Below, in pieces: positions 23,053 through 31,057 of a DNA stretch of 64,000 nt (the stretch's first letter is position 1; each line of letters begins with the position of its first letter). Where the stretch lies: the NCBI GenBank assembly GCA_964575455.1, contig CAZNRX010000012.1, forward strand, positions 9,297 to 73,296. The letters are read 5' to 3'. The notes under the pieces were generated by a model that saw only the letters and a program-made list of their open reading frames with translations, did not search any database and was not told the DNA's origin. A program made the translations under genes and the position numbers. Origin of the DNA: SKLM01 sp964575455 (GTDB taxonomy: Bacteria; Chloroflexota; Anaerolineae; B4-G1).

Positions 23053-23844
23053 TCACGCTGTTGTCTCCAGAACCTTTTGGAGCAGGTCCGGTGCGTTGGT
23101 GACGATCCCGTCCACTCCCAGTCTGATCAGGCGGCGCATATCGGCGGGGTCGTCCACAGTCCAGACGTGGAGACGGGCATTGCGGGCCCGTGCCCAGCCA
23201 ACGTGCCGTTCATCCACGAGAGTGTGGAGCGGATGGAGGGCCGCGTTGGGCTTCGGCATGATTAGACTGGCAAGGCGGAGGGACAACCACGTGGGATGCG
23301 CGTAGACCAGCCCGGTGGGTATGCGAGGGGCGATCTGCTGGACCCGACGCAGGGCGAGCGGGCTGAACGAGGAAAGCAGCACCCAATCCTCCAGTGCGTA
23401 CTGCTTGATCAAGCGCACGACTGCCTGCTCCAGCCCACGGTCGAACACGCCTGCGGCCTTGAGCTCGATGTTGAGCAGCAACTCCTCCCCCAGTGTCTCC
23501 AGGACCTCCGCCAGCGTAGGGATGCGCTCGCCGGCGAAAGCCGGGCTGAAGGATGACCCGGCGTCGAACCCTTTCAACTGAGCCAGCGTCATGTCCGCCA
23601 CCCGACCGGTGCCCTTGGTCGTGGCGTCCACCGTTGCATCGTGGATCACCACCGGCACGCCGTCGGCGGAGAGCCGGACGTCGAACTCGATACCGTCGGC
23701 TCCGACCTCCAGGGCCTTCTCAAAGGCGGCCTGCGTATTCTGAGGGGCGATATTGCTGGCGCCGCGGTGAGCGATGTTAAGAGGTGTCGCTGGTTGGGAT
23801 GCCAGCCACCGCGAGCGGGAGAGATGATCGATGCGGGACGGCAT
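23053..23844 (-). CDS. Glycerophosphodiester phosphodiesterase
   Basis: A 263-residue GDPD TIM-barrel. I chose ATG 23844, which lies just after the stop of the upstream peptidase gene and has CCAGGAGGC as ribosome site. Catalytic motifs are IAHRGASNIAPQNT (His and Arg), GIEFDVRLSADG (Glu/Asp metal ligands), VVIHDATVD (second His) and LLNIELKA. It hydrolyses glycerophosphodiesters to glycerol-3-phosphate plus alcohol, usually for phospholipid recycling. No signal peptide is seen, so a cytoplasmic location is likely. It is fifth in the operon from 28376 to 21857. Confidence 0.94.
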   Translation of the reverse strand: MPSRIDHLSRSRWLASQPATPLNIAHRGASNIAPQNTQAAFEKALEVGADGIEFDVRLSADGVPVVIHDATVDATTKGTGRVADMTLAQLKGFDAGSSFSPAFAGERIPTLAEVLETLGEELLLNIELKAAGVFDRGLEQAVVRLIKQYALEDWVLLSSFSPLALRRVQQIAPRIPTGLVYAHPTWLSLRLASLIMPKPNAALHPLHTLVDERHVGWARARNARLHVWTVDDPADMRRLIRLGVDGIVTNAPDLLQKVLETTA

Positions 23845-23848
23845 GGCT

Positions 23849-25561
23849 CTAGCCTCCTGGTTCCTCGATCCACTCGTCATAGAGCGGACGATGCTCGCTG
23901 CCGGTGACCGTCTTCACGGCCGCCAGCCAGTCCTCGGGCCGGGCGATGCGATATCGGTTCTGCCCGAAGTAGACCCTCAGGATCTCCCAGAACGCCTCCT
24001 GGCCCACCCGTTGGCGCAGATCGTGGAAGTAGAGAGGTCCCTTCTGGTAAACCACAGGGCCGTAGTCTCGTCTGCTGTAGCCAGCGACGGGGAGGCCTAC
24101 TGGCTGATCTCGGCCTGTCTCCTGGAGCTCCTGGTAGGGTTGTTGGAAGACGCCCCTCAGCAACCTCTCGGCTACTTCCTGGCCGTGCTGCTCCTCGTAG
24201 TGGAGGAGGGTGCAGTACTGCACCAAAGCCTCATCCAGCCACGGTTCATCCACTTGATCGTTGCCCACCAGGCTGTACCACCACTGATGGAGGACTTCGT
24301 GCACCACGACCCACTCCATCTGGTTGCTTACACCCTGGGCGGAGTCATAGTAGGATTGGTTGATCACGACCAACCCCGGATACTCGACCCCGCCGGCAAG
24401 GGTGGGGGTCTCAACCACGTCAAGCTCGGCGAAGGGGTAGAGTCCGATGCGTGCGCTGAAGAGGCGCATGGCCTGACTGGCGTATTCCAGCGCTGCTGCT
24501 CCGCCCTCGGCGTGTCCGCTGTAGAAGATGCTGTTGACGGTGACTCCATTCACGTCGCGGCTGTCTATCTCGTAGTCCTCTCCCAGGAGGGCGTTGAAGT
24601 CCCGCATGGGGGCTGCGACGCACGACCATGTCGTCGTCGCGGCATCCGTGTGGACCGGGGCGCAGCTGCCGGAGGCGGCGAGGGTCATCGTCTGCGGGGT
24701 GGTGGTCCTCGCGGTTATGCTGACGTCGAAGAACGCTGTGTCAGAGAAGGTGGCGTCCCCGTAGGAGGGGGCCAGCTCGATATGCCATCCCTCGTCGTCA
24801 TAGACCGGGATGAGGGGATAGGCGTTGGCCAGCGCCACCACGCCCTCGTAGATGCCCAGCTGTCTATACCCCTCTGAAGACTCGCGACTTTCGGTTGGTA
24901 GTGTCAGGGTGAAATCGAGCGTCAGGCTTGTGTTCACGCCGGGGGGCAGAGGCGGATTGAGAGGCACATGGAGTGCTGAGCCTTGGAGCTCGCTCACAGG
25001 CTCGACCCGTTCGCCGTCCAGCGCTAAGTTGCTCACCGTCATCGGGTCGACACAGTCGTCCTGGCCGCCGTACCCTGGCGTGTTGGGAAACAGGCGCAGG
25101 TAGAGAGCGTCCAGGGCAACGGTCTCAGTGTTGGTGTAGCTTATGTGCTGGCTGCCGGAGAGCGTTGCTTCTTCAAGATCCAACGTCATGCGCAATTGGT
25201 AACGTGTTGCGTTGGGGAACTGCCCCTCATCCGACCGGAATGACGGCCTGAGCGCCTGTTCGTAGGAGGGCTCCGGCCGGTGCTCCAGCTTGGCGGGAGT
25301 CGCCGTAGGAGCGCGTGTGGGTGTGTGAGTGAGGGGAAGCGTGGGCGCTACCTCCGAGGTCGACGCTGTGGTCGTGGGATCTGGGCTCGGCGTCGCGCTG
25401 GCAGGTGGGCGGCTTAGCTTCGTTAGGCTTGATGTGGCGGTTGGCGTGGGCGTCCGTACGCCGCCGGGCTTGACGATGCGGCAGGAGGCGAGGATCAGAA
25501 TGCCTATGAGAGTCAACAGTAATCTGATGGCGTGACTCAACGGTCCCTTCGCGGTGCTCAT
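23849..25561 (-). CDS. M1-family metallopeptidase lipoprotein, copy B
   Basis: I favour ATG 25561 (MSTAKGPLSHA), giving 570 residues with a signal peptide and lipobox LILASC; ATG 25675 overlaps the upstream stop (ATGGCTAA) and would give a longer n-region. A Pro/Thr stalk follows (about 30-90). The M1 zinc motif is HEVLHQWW with the third ligand in WLDEALVQY, 18-19 residues on. The substrate-binding GxMEN motif reads GGVEYPG, differing from typical aminopeptidases. The protein should be anchored outside the membrane and cleave peptides. It is a tandem paralog of the gene upstream. Confidence 0.9.
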   Translation of the reverse strand: MSTAKGPLSHAIRLLLTLIGILILASCRIVKPGGVRTPTPTATSSLTKLSRPPASATPSPDPTTTASTSEVAPTLPLTHTPTRAPTATPAKLEHRPEPSYEQALRPSFRSDEGQFPNATRYQLRMTLDLEEATLSGSQHISYTNTETVALDALYLRLFPNTPGYGGQDDCVDPMTVSNLALDGERVEPVSELQGSALHVPLNPPLPPGVNTSLTLDFTLTLPTESRESSEGYRQLGIYEGVVALANAYPLIPVYDDEGWHIELAPSYGDATFSDTAFFDVSITARTTTPQTMTLAASGSCAPVHTDAATTTWSCVAAPMRDFNALLGEDYEIDSRDVNGVTVNSIFYSGHAEGGAAALEYASQAMRLFSARIGLYPFAELDVVETPTLAGGVEYPGLVVINQSYYDSAQGVSNQMEWVVVHEVLHQWWYSLVGNDQVDEPWLDEALVQYCTLLHYEEQHGQEVAERLLRGVFQQPYQELQETGRDQPVGLPVAGYSRRDYGPVVYQKGPLYFHDLRQRVGQEAFWEILRVYFGQNRYRIARPEDWLAAVKTVTGSEHRPLYDEWIEEPGG

Positions 25562-25667
25562 TGACGGTGCCGTGCCCGCTTTGGTATGTCGACCGGTTCC
25601 TTGCTCTTCCCGGGTCGAGAGCCGGTCTCTCTGGCCTCTTCCTGCGGTCGATAGGTCGTTTAGGCTG

Positions 25668-27431
25668 TTAGCCATCTCCACTGATCCATTCTTCATATAG
25701 GTCAAGGTGCCGATCGCCTGTCACGTCCTCGACTGTATCCAGGAATGACTCTGTGGTGGCGATCTGGTATCGGTGGCGGCTGTAGTATGCCTGAAGGGTA
25801 TCGAAGAAGGCATCGTCGCCCACCCTTTCCCGCAGCTCGTGGAAGTAGAGCGCCCCTTTGTCGTACACGATGTCGAAGTAGAGGCCGGGGGGATAAGAAT
25901 CTGCTGGGAGGCCAGCTGGCAGATCTCGTCCTGCGCCTTTCAGGGCCTGATGTGTCTGCACAAACACTGCGTTGAGGATGCCGTTGGCCCGTTGCTTGCC
26001 ATAAACGGCCTCGTAGTAGAGCATGGTGCTGTATTGGGTGAGCGCCTCGTCCAGCCATGGTTCGTTGATCTGATCGTTGCCCACCACCACCATCCACCAC
26101 TGGTGCGCCACCTCGTGAGCCGTAAGCCATTCGACGGTGGAGACGCCAGGATATAGTCCATCCTCCACGACGACCAGGCCGGAATACTCCATCCCTCCCA
26201 GGTAGTTGGGGGTTTCAACGACGTCTAGCTCCGTGTATGGATAGGGGCCGAAGAAATCGCCGAAAGCCTCCAAGGCATCTGCTGCGACATCGAGAGCCTT
26301 TCCTCCCCCCGCTTCGTGCCATTCGTAGAAGTAGCTGTTGACTACGACGCCCTCCACCTTCCTCGCGGCCCGTTTGTAGTTCTCCCCCAGGATCACGGTG
26401 AAATCCCGCATGGGTGCCGCTTCGCAGATCCACTTCCCTCCCACCGGGGTGCTGCACGCACCGGTGGCGACCAGCGTGAGCGTCGAAGGCGCGGTCACCT
26501 CCACGTTGTAGATAGCGACGTCCGCGAAGACATCATCCCCATGCACAGGCGCTACGTCGGTGCTCCACCCTCCTTCGTCGTGGGCTGGTATGATGGGGTA
26601 GACGGTCGGCAGAGCCATGACGCCGCGGATGTAGGAGAACAGCCCGTGCCCAGAAATGCCGGACGTGGGGACGTCGACGGCGAAATCCATGCTGAGCTTG
26701 AGCCTGCGATCCGACCCAAGGGGTGGTTCCAGCGGCACGCGCAGAACGGAGCCTTCCAGCTCAGCTTCAAAAAGGACCGATTGTTCACTCACCAGAAGAT
26801 GGGTGACCGTCATCGTTCCTCCGTAGCCGGGGGCGTTGGGCAAGAGGCGAAGGACGATGTCGTCCAGAGCTTCTGCCTCGCGGTTGGTGAAGGTGATACG
26901 CTGACGTCCCCTCACCTGGGAAGCGGCGGGATCGATCGTCAGCTCGATATCGTAGCGCGGAGCTGACTCACAGGTGTTGAGGTCCTCAGCGAGATGCTGT
27001 CGGAGGCACGTCTGTGGCAGAGGAGGTGGCGTGGGCGTGCTTGTCGGTTTCGGCGTGGGCGTGAGTGTTGGCGTTGGCGTTGACGAAGGCGTAGCGGTAG
27101 GCCGCGGGGTGGACGTCTCTAACTCTGACGCAGCGACGTGGGTGATGGATGTCGCGGTCGGCTTGACAGAAGGCAACGGGTCGACGCGCGTGCGAGCAGA
27201 CGTTGGCGAAAGGGTGTGTGCTGGTGAGGGAGGGAGCGAGCACGCAGCGAGCACCAGCAGCCCGTAACACGAAAGGCACGAAAGCCGCCAAACCCACGCT
27301 GCTAGGGTTGTCGGGAATGCGTCGATCCATCCCGAAGCACGAAAGGCGCGGAAGATCCATCTCGCTACATTGCCTAGCCGGGTGGCTAGAGCTCCCTGGG
27401 CGTGGCCTGAGCTACGGTTCTCGGCCTTCAT
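25668..27431 (-). CDS. M1-family metallopeptidase lipoprotein, copy A, with repeat-derived N-terminus
   Basis: The start ATG 27431 overlaps the upstream stop as ATGA, giving 587 residues. A lipobox LVLAAC appears only after about 65 residues, and the stretch before it contains two CACGAA repeat copies read as IFRAFRASG and LSCLSCYG. A Thr/Pro stalk follows, then the M1 domain with GGMEYSG (GxMEN equivalent), HEVAHQWW and WLDEALTQY. It is an extracellular peptidase of the M1 clan. The long n-region is unusual, and an unrecognised downstream start is possible. A paralog follows immediately (23849). Confidence 0.88.
   Translation of the reverse strand: MKAENRSSGHAQGALATRLGNVARWIFRAFRASGWIDAFPTTLAAWVWRLSCLSCYGLLVLAACSLPPSPAHTLSPTSARTRVDPLPSVKPTATSITHVAASELETSTPRPTATPSSTPTPTLTPTPKPTSTPTPPPLPQTCLRQHLAEDLNTCESAPRYDIELTIDPAASQVRGRQRITFTNREAEALDDIVLRLLPNAPGYGGTMTVTHLLVSEQSVLFEAELEGSVLRVPLEPPLGSDRRLKLSMDFAVDVPTSGISGHGLFSYIRGVMALPTVYPIIPAHDEGGWSTDVAPVHGDDVFADVAIYNVEVTAPSTLTLVATGACSTPVGGKWICEAAPMRDFTVILGENYKRAARKVEGVVVNSYFYEWHEAGGGKALDVAADALEAFGDFFGPYPYTELDVVETPNYLGGMEYSGLVVVEDGLYPGVSTVEWLTAHEVAHQWWMVVVGNDQINEPWLDEALTQYSTMLYYEAVYGKQRANGILNAVFVQTHQALKGAGRDLPAGLPADSYPPGLYFDIVYDKGALYFHELRERVGDDAFFDTLQAYYSRHRYQIATTESFLDTVEDVTGDRHLDLYEEWISGDG
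27263..27284. repeat. CACGAA-family repeat inside M1 peptidase copy A
   Basis: CGTAACACGAAAGGCACGAA plus AG lies within the coding region and encodes LSCLSCY just before the lipobox. Confidence 0.75.
27333..27354. repeat. CACGAA-family repeat inside M1 peptidase copy A, second copy
   Basis: CGAAGCACGAAAGGCGCGGA plus AG is translated in the peptidase frame as IFRAFRAS. It is about 50 bp from the copy at 27263. Confidence 0.65.
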
Positions 27432-28126
27432 CCGTTCAGCCAATCGACGGTCACGTTCGTCACCTCGGCTGTGTGACCCGCGAACAGGTGCCCAGCACCG
27501 CGCACGATGTGCAGCTTCTTGGGGGGTTCGAGACGCTGGACGTACTCGCGAAGCGCTGCGGCGGGAGCCCACGGATCGTCTTCGCCGGCGATGAAGAGCT
27601 TTGGACGCTGATCGTCATCCAAGAAGGGGTCATCGTAGTGCTGTTTCACTAGCGCAATGCCCACCATGCGGCGCAGCCGTTGGTCCCGAGCGGCGTGGTG
27701 GAGGGCGACCCCGGCGCCGAAGGAGTATCCGATCACCACCAACTCGTCCGGATCCACCTCGGGCTGAACGAAGAGGAAGTCCACCGCCCCCTTCACGTCA
27801 TCCCTCTCTTTAGGTGGCTGCGTCCACCCGTCGCCCCCGTCGAAGCTGCCCTCGCTGTCTCCCGCACCTCGGAAGTTGAAGCGCAGCGCTGCCCAGCCAG
27901 CGACCGCCAATTCCAGGCACAGGCTGACCACGATCCCGTTGCCCATATTGCCGCCCATCAGCGTATGCGGGTGACAGATGATGGCGGCTGGGGGAGGTCC
28001 TGAGCCCTGCTTGGGAAGATGGAGGACACCCCTCAACATCGGACCGTCGGCGGCGGCTTGGAAGGTGACGCGGAGCGTCCTGGGGCTGTCAGATGGCTTG
28101 TCGGTGGCATGCCAGTCCGGGGCCAT
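27428..28126 (-). CDS. Alpha/beta hydrolase (dienelactone hydrolase-like)
   Basis: The 232-residue protein has the short-chain alpha/beta-hydrolase pattern: IICHPHTLMGGNMGN (oxyanion region), FNFRGAGDSEGSFDGG, nucleophile elbow GYSFGAGVAL, acidic residue in IAGEDDPWAP and C-terminal His in GAGHLFAGHT. This HPHxxxGGxMxN type is common in bacteria and its natural substrate is unknown. The start ATG follows the AGGAGGAGG that also encodes the glycine tail of the MoaD-like protein upstream. Its stop overlaps the next start as ATGA, indicating translational coupling. Confidence 0.9.
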   Translation of the reverse strand: MAPDWHATDKPSDSPRTLRVTFQAAADGPMLRGVLHLPKQGSGPPPAAIICHPHTLMGGNMGNGIVVSLCLELAVAGWAALRFNFRGAGDSEGSFDGGDGWTQPPKERDDVKGAVDFLFVQPEVDPDELVVIGYSFGAGVALHHAARDQRLRRMVGIALVKQHYDDPFLDDDQRPKLFIAGEDDPWAPAAALREYVQRLEPPKKLHIVRGAGHLFAGHTAEVTNVTVDWLNG

Positions 28127-28133
28127 AAGGGAG

Positions 28134-28376
28134 CTATCCTCCTCCTACGGGTGGGAAAATACCAATCTCGTCTCCATCGCTCAGGGAGGCTTTCTCTCTC
28201 TTGATGATGCCGTTGACGAAGATGATCTTGACCTGCTCACGTGGCAGGTCCAACTTGTCTAGCAGGTGCTGGACGGTTGCATCATCTGGCAGCTCGACGG
28301 GCATCGCCTCCCCGATTTCCAGATCCGGGTACTGACGACGAAGTGTGGCAAAGAGTTTCGCCTGAACGGTGATCAT
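28134..28376 (-). CDS. MoaD/ThiS-family ubiquitin-like protein
   Basis: An 80-residue beta-grasp protein starting MITVQAKLFATLRR with a GGAG site seven bases upstream. It has the internal motif IIFVNGIIKREKASLSDGDEIGIFPPV and ends in Gly-Gly-Gly. The family donates sulfur through a C-terminal Gly-Gly thiocarboxylate in molybdopterin, thiamin or tRNA-thiolation pathways, or acts as a protein modifier. No MoeB, MoaE or ThiG partner is in the window. The terminal GGG, not GG, would need checking. It leads the 28376-21857 operon. The open frame extends upstream only through a CACGAA repeat, which I treat as non-coding. Confidence 0.85.
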   Translation of the reverse strand: MITVQAKLFATLRRQYPDLEIGEAMPVELPDDATVQHLLDKLDLPREQVKIIFVNGIIKREKASLSDGDEIGIFPPVGGG

Positions 28377-28422
28377 CGACGGCTCCATCGACTCTTGGGT
28401 GCGGCGGGTACTGAAAGCTTCC

Positions 28423-28465
28423 AACACGAAAGGCGCGAAACAAACACGAAAGACACGAAACACGG
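28423..28465. repeat. CACGAA-family repeat, intergenic
   Basis: AACACGAAAGGCGCGAAACA followed by AACACGAAAGACACGAAACA lies between the MoaD-like gene and its promoter, so it would be transcribed in the 5' leader. Confidence 0.75.
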
Positions 28466-28521
28466 CTGTTGCGTTCGTTCCTCACGGCTCCCTCGACAAC
28501 GGCCTGGGCGTATGACTTGAT

Positions 28522-28550
28522 ATTATACCAGGCTAAGACCGAGTGACCAA
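28522..28550 (-). promoter_or_regulatory. Promoter of the MoaD-hydrolase-M1-M1-GDPD-phosphoesterase operon
   Basis: On the minus strand TTGGTC (28550-28545) and TATAAT (28527-28522) are 17 bp apart. The leader of about 140 nt contains the CACGAA repeat block. Confidence 0.6.
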
Positions 28551-28684
28551 TGTTACGCGAAACTGAACGTCCCGGTGCGCGAAGCGGGGCGAGCTACATT
28601 CAGCTTGGTCGGGTGTCAGACGCTGTGGGGCGCGGGGCGCTGGGTTGGCAGGGAGCTTCGGGTGTGGTAGGATGTGTGCTCTCT

Positions 28685-29506
28685 ATGACCTGTGTCGATG
28701 GATACGCTCACGTCTACCTCTCACCGCACCTAGACGACGCCGTCCTCTCCTGTGGCGGTCGCATCTGGCAGCAGGCGCGGGCAGGGGGGGAGCACGTGGC
28801 TGTGGTGACGGTCTTCGCCCGCGCTCCTGAGCCCGGCACGTCACTCTCTCCGTATGCCCAAGAGCTGCACGCGCGTTGGGGTCGGCCGGTCGAGGCAGTC
28901 AAGGAGCGACAGAAGGAGAATCAGGAGGCATTGAACCTTCTGGGAGCGGAGGCGGTAGACTGGCCCTCCCGGGACTGTATCTATCGGAGGACGCCCGAGG
29001 GTGATTATGCCTATGCTAGCGAGGAAGCGCTCTGGGGCCGCATACATCCTGCGGAAGTGGACCTGATCCGGCAGTTAGTGGATCGCATCAGGGCACTGCC
29101 GCTGATGTCGGGTCGACGCAGTCACCCAGGGGCTGCGCTCTACGCACCGCTGGGTGTCGGGGGGCACGTCGATCACCGTATCGTGCGGAGGGCAGCCGAG
29201 GGAAGCGGCTATGCCCTGAGCTACTACGAGGATTTTCCCTACGCTGAGGAGTCAGAGGATGGGAAGGCCAGCGGCTGGCTTGCCAGCTTGGTAGAAGGTG
29301 GTTGGGAGGACGAGCTTGTGATCCTTTCTCGCGAGGCGCTGGAGGCGAAGATAGCGGCCATCGCCCGCTATCGCTCGCAGATAAGCACCTTCTGGGCTGA
29401 CCAGGCCGACATGGCGGCGTCGGTGCGCGCATTCGCGGAGAGGATTGGAGCGGGAATCCCCGCGGAGCGCTACTGGCGCCCCCCCCCGAGAGAGCCTGAG
29501 GACTGA
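28685..29506 (+). CDS. PIG-L family (LmbE-like) deacetylase
   Basis: I place the start at ATG 28685 (MTCVDGYAHVYLSPHLDD), giving 273 residues; the open frame continues upstream through unconserved GC-rich sequence. The metal motif is PHLDDAVLSCGG, with the third ligand in GGHVDHRIV. PIG-L enzymes remove N-acetyl groups from GlcNAc-containing lipids, bacillithiol or mycothiol precursors, or cell-wall sugars. The 3' end contains a run of nine C (29479-29487) coding for the Pro-rich tail. The neighbours are cell-envelope genes, consistent with a sugar substrate. Confidence 0.88.
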   Translation: MTCVDGYAHVYLSPHLDDAVLSCGGRIWQQARAGGEHVAVVTVFARAPEPGTSLSPYAQELHARWGRPVEAVKERQKENQEALNLLGAEAVDWPSRDCIYRRTPEGDYAYASEEALWGRIHPAEVDLIRQLVDRIRALPLMSGRRSHPGAALYAPLGVGGHVDHRIVRRAAEGSGYALSYYEDFPYAEESEDGKASGWLASLVEGGWEDELVILSREALEAKIAAIARYRSQISTFWADQADMAASVRAFAERIGAGIPAERYWRPPPREPED

Positions 29507-29703
29507 AGCTGGCGAGTATTGACGGGTCTGGGTCCCAGCTTCCCCCCTCAAGGTCTGGGGAGGCGACTGTCACGCGCCTTTCGCTTCTGCCCTGGCGATG
29601 AACGCCTGTTGATCGATGATGAAGCGCTGGGCGGTGTCGTTCTCTGTTACCGTCTGCCTCGCTTCACCCGTCAATCCTGGTTTGACGTTCTTCAACTTCC
29701 ATC

Positions 29704-31014
29704 TCACAAGTTCGGTAGGATGATCTTGAACAGGCAGTAGATGTCGAATGCTGCCAGCGCGGCGAAAAAGGCGAGCAAGGCCCAGGGACGGAGATGTCTG
29801 GGCGCCATCTTCGCTGGTGTCTCCAGCCCCAGCGCGGCTGCCGTGGCCAGCGGAATGAGGGCCGGGAAGAGATAGCGGCCCTGGTGCTGTACGAAGGTGA
29901 GATTGTACCATGCGAAGGCGGTGAAAGTGAGCGCAGCCGACAGGGCAAGCAGGAGGCAGCGGGAGAGAGAAAGTGAGCTAGTTGATTGGGAACGACGCTC
30001 TCGGATCAGCCACGCGATGAACCCTGCCGCTAGGAGGGCGGAGGCAAGAAGTAGGATCTGGTAGATGCGCGGGGGGAGTGGCACCGCCATCCAGCCGAAC
30101 TGGCCCCAGAAGCTCTGGAAGGTCGTGCGGGCCATGCGGCGGAACAGCCCTCCCCAACCGTACGTCGCCAGCCACTCCCAGGCGCGAGGTTGGCCTTCAA
30201 CGACGGCGTTGTGGCGCGCCAACCCCAAAGGGTCGCCCCAACCGTAGATCAGCCCATTGCGGACGAACCAGGGCGCGGCAAGGAACAAAGCCGGCGCCAC
30301 CATCCATGCCAGCTGCTCCACCGCCCATCCCAGCGTCTTCGCCTCGCGCCGCCAGCGCATCACGACCGCGCCAACGGCGACGCCGGCGGCCACGTAGGCC
30401 GTGGTCTTGGTCAAGAAGGCGATACCCATCAGGAGGCCTATGGGCCAGGGGCGGGCCTTCGATCCGTCAAGATAGACGAGCAGCGCCCACAGCATGCCCC
30501 CGACGACCAGCTCCGCCAGGGCGTCGTTGTTCACCCCGGCTGTCATAGCCACGTGCTGGGGGATGAAGGCGATGAAGGCAGCGGCCATCAGCCCCAGGTT
30601 TGGGCGTTTAGGGAAGATGGTGCGCACCGCGCCGAAAGCGACGATCAGCAACCCAGCGCCAAAGGCTACGGAGAGCAGGCGGAGAGGCAACAGCGCACCA
30701 TCAACCATCAGGTAGATGGGGGTCGCCAGCAGGTAGTAGAGCGGCGGCTGATGATCCTCGTATTGCAGCGTTTCGACCGAGAGCTCAGGCGGGAAGCCTT
30801 CCGATGTGAGGCGTTCCAGATACGCCTGGTCATAATCCCCCACTTCTAGGACTGGAAAGCCTCGACCCTGGGCCAGTGAGCGGATGTAGTTGTAGTGGGC
30901 TGGCTCATCGGGCACCTGCCATTTGGGCGTGAGGGCAGCGTAGAGCGCGCCAATCGTGGTGTAGGCTACGACGAGGATGATCAGAACGGCGTTGGCATGA
31001 ACAGGCAGCTTCAT
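29704..31014 (-). CDS. GT-C-like polytopic membrane protein (ArnT/GT39-like)
   Basis: The start ATG 31014 (MKLPVHANA) follows GGAG; the open frame upstream overlaps the next gene and is a shadow. The 436 residues contain about nine to ten membrane helices. The first periplasmic loop has the acidic motif WQVPDEPAHYNYIRSL typical of GT-C glycosyltransferases using polyprenyl-phosphate sugars, and EDHQPPLYYLLATPIYL matches the same family. The likely role is sugar transfer onto a surface glycan or lipid; donor and acceptor are unknown. It lies 43 bp after the L,D-transpeptidase stop in the same direction. Confidence 0.82.
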   Translation of the reverse strand: MKLPVHANAVLIILVVAYTTIGALYAALTPKWQVPDEPAHYNYIRSLAQGRGFPVLEVGDYDQAYLERLTSEGFPPELSVETLQYEDHQPPLYYLLATPIYLMVDGALLPLRLLSVAFGAGLLIVAFGAVRTIFPKRPNLGLMAAAFIAFIPQHVAMTAGVNNDALAELVVGGMLWALLVYLDGSKARPWPIGLLMGIAFLTKTTAYVAAGVAVGAVVMRWRREAKTLGWAVEQLAWMVAPALFLAAPWFVRNGLIYGWGDPLGLARHNAVVEGQPRAWEWLATYGWGGLFRRMARTTFQSFWGQFGWMAVPLPPRIYQILLLASALLAAGFIAWLIRERRSQSTSSLSLSRCLLLALSAALTFTAFAWYNLTFVQHQGRYLFPALIPLATAAALGLETPAKMAPRHLRPWALLAFFAALAAFDIYCLFKIILPNL

Positions 31015-31057
31015 AGTGCTCCGACCTTTAAGGTGCTGCGATGAGGGCTGGCGCCTG

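Noticed and set aside
23831..24877. 348-residue plus-strand open frame over the M1 peptidase
   Set aside because: The minus strand shows HEVLHQWW and the lipobox in a proper order; the plus frame is composition-driven.
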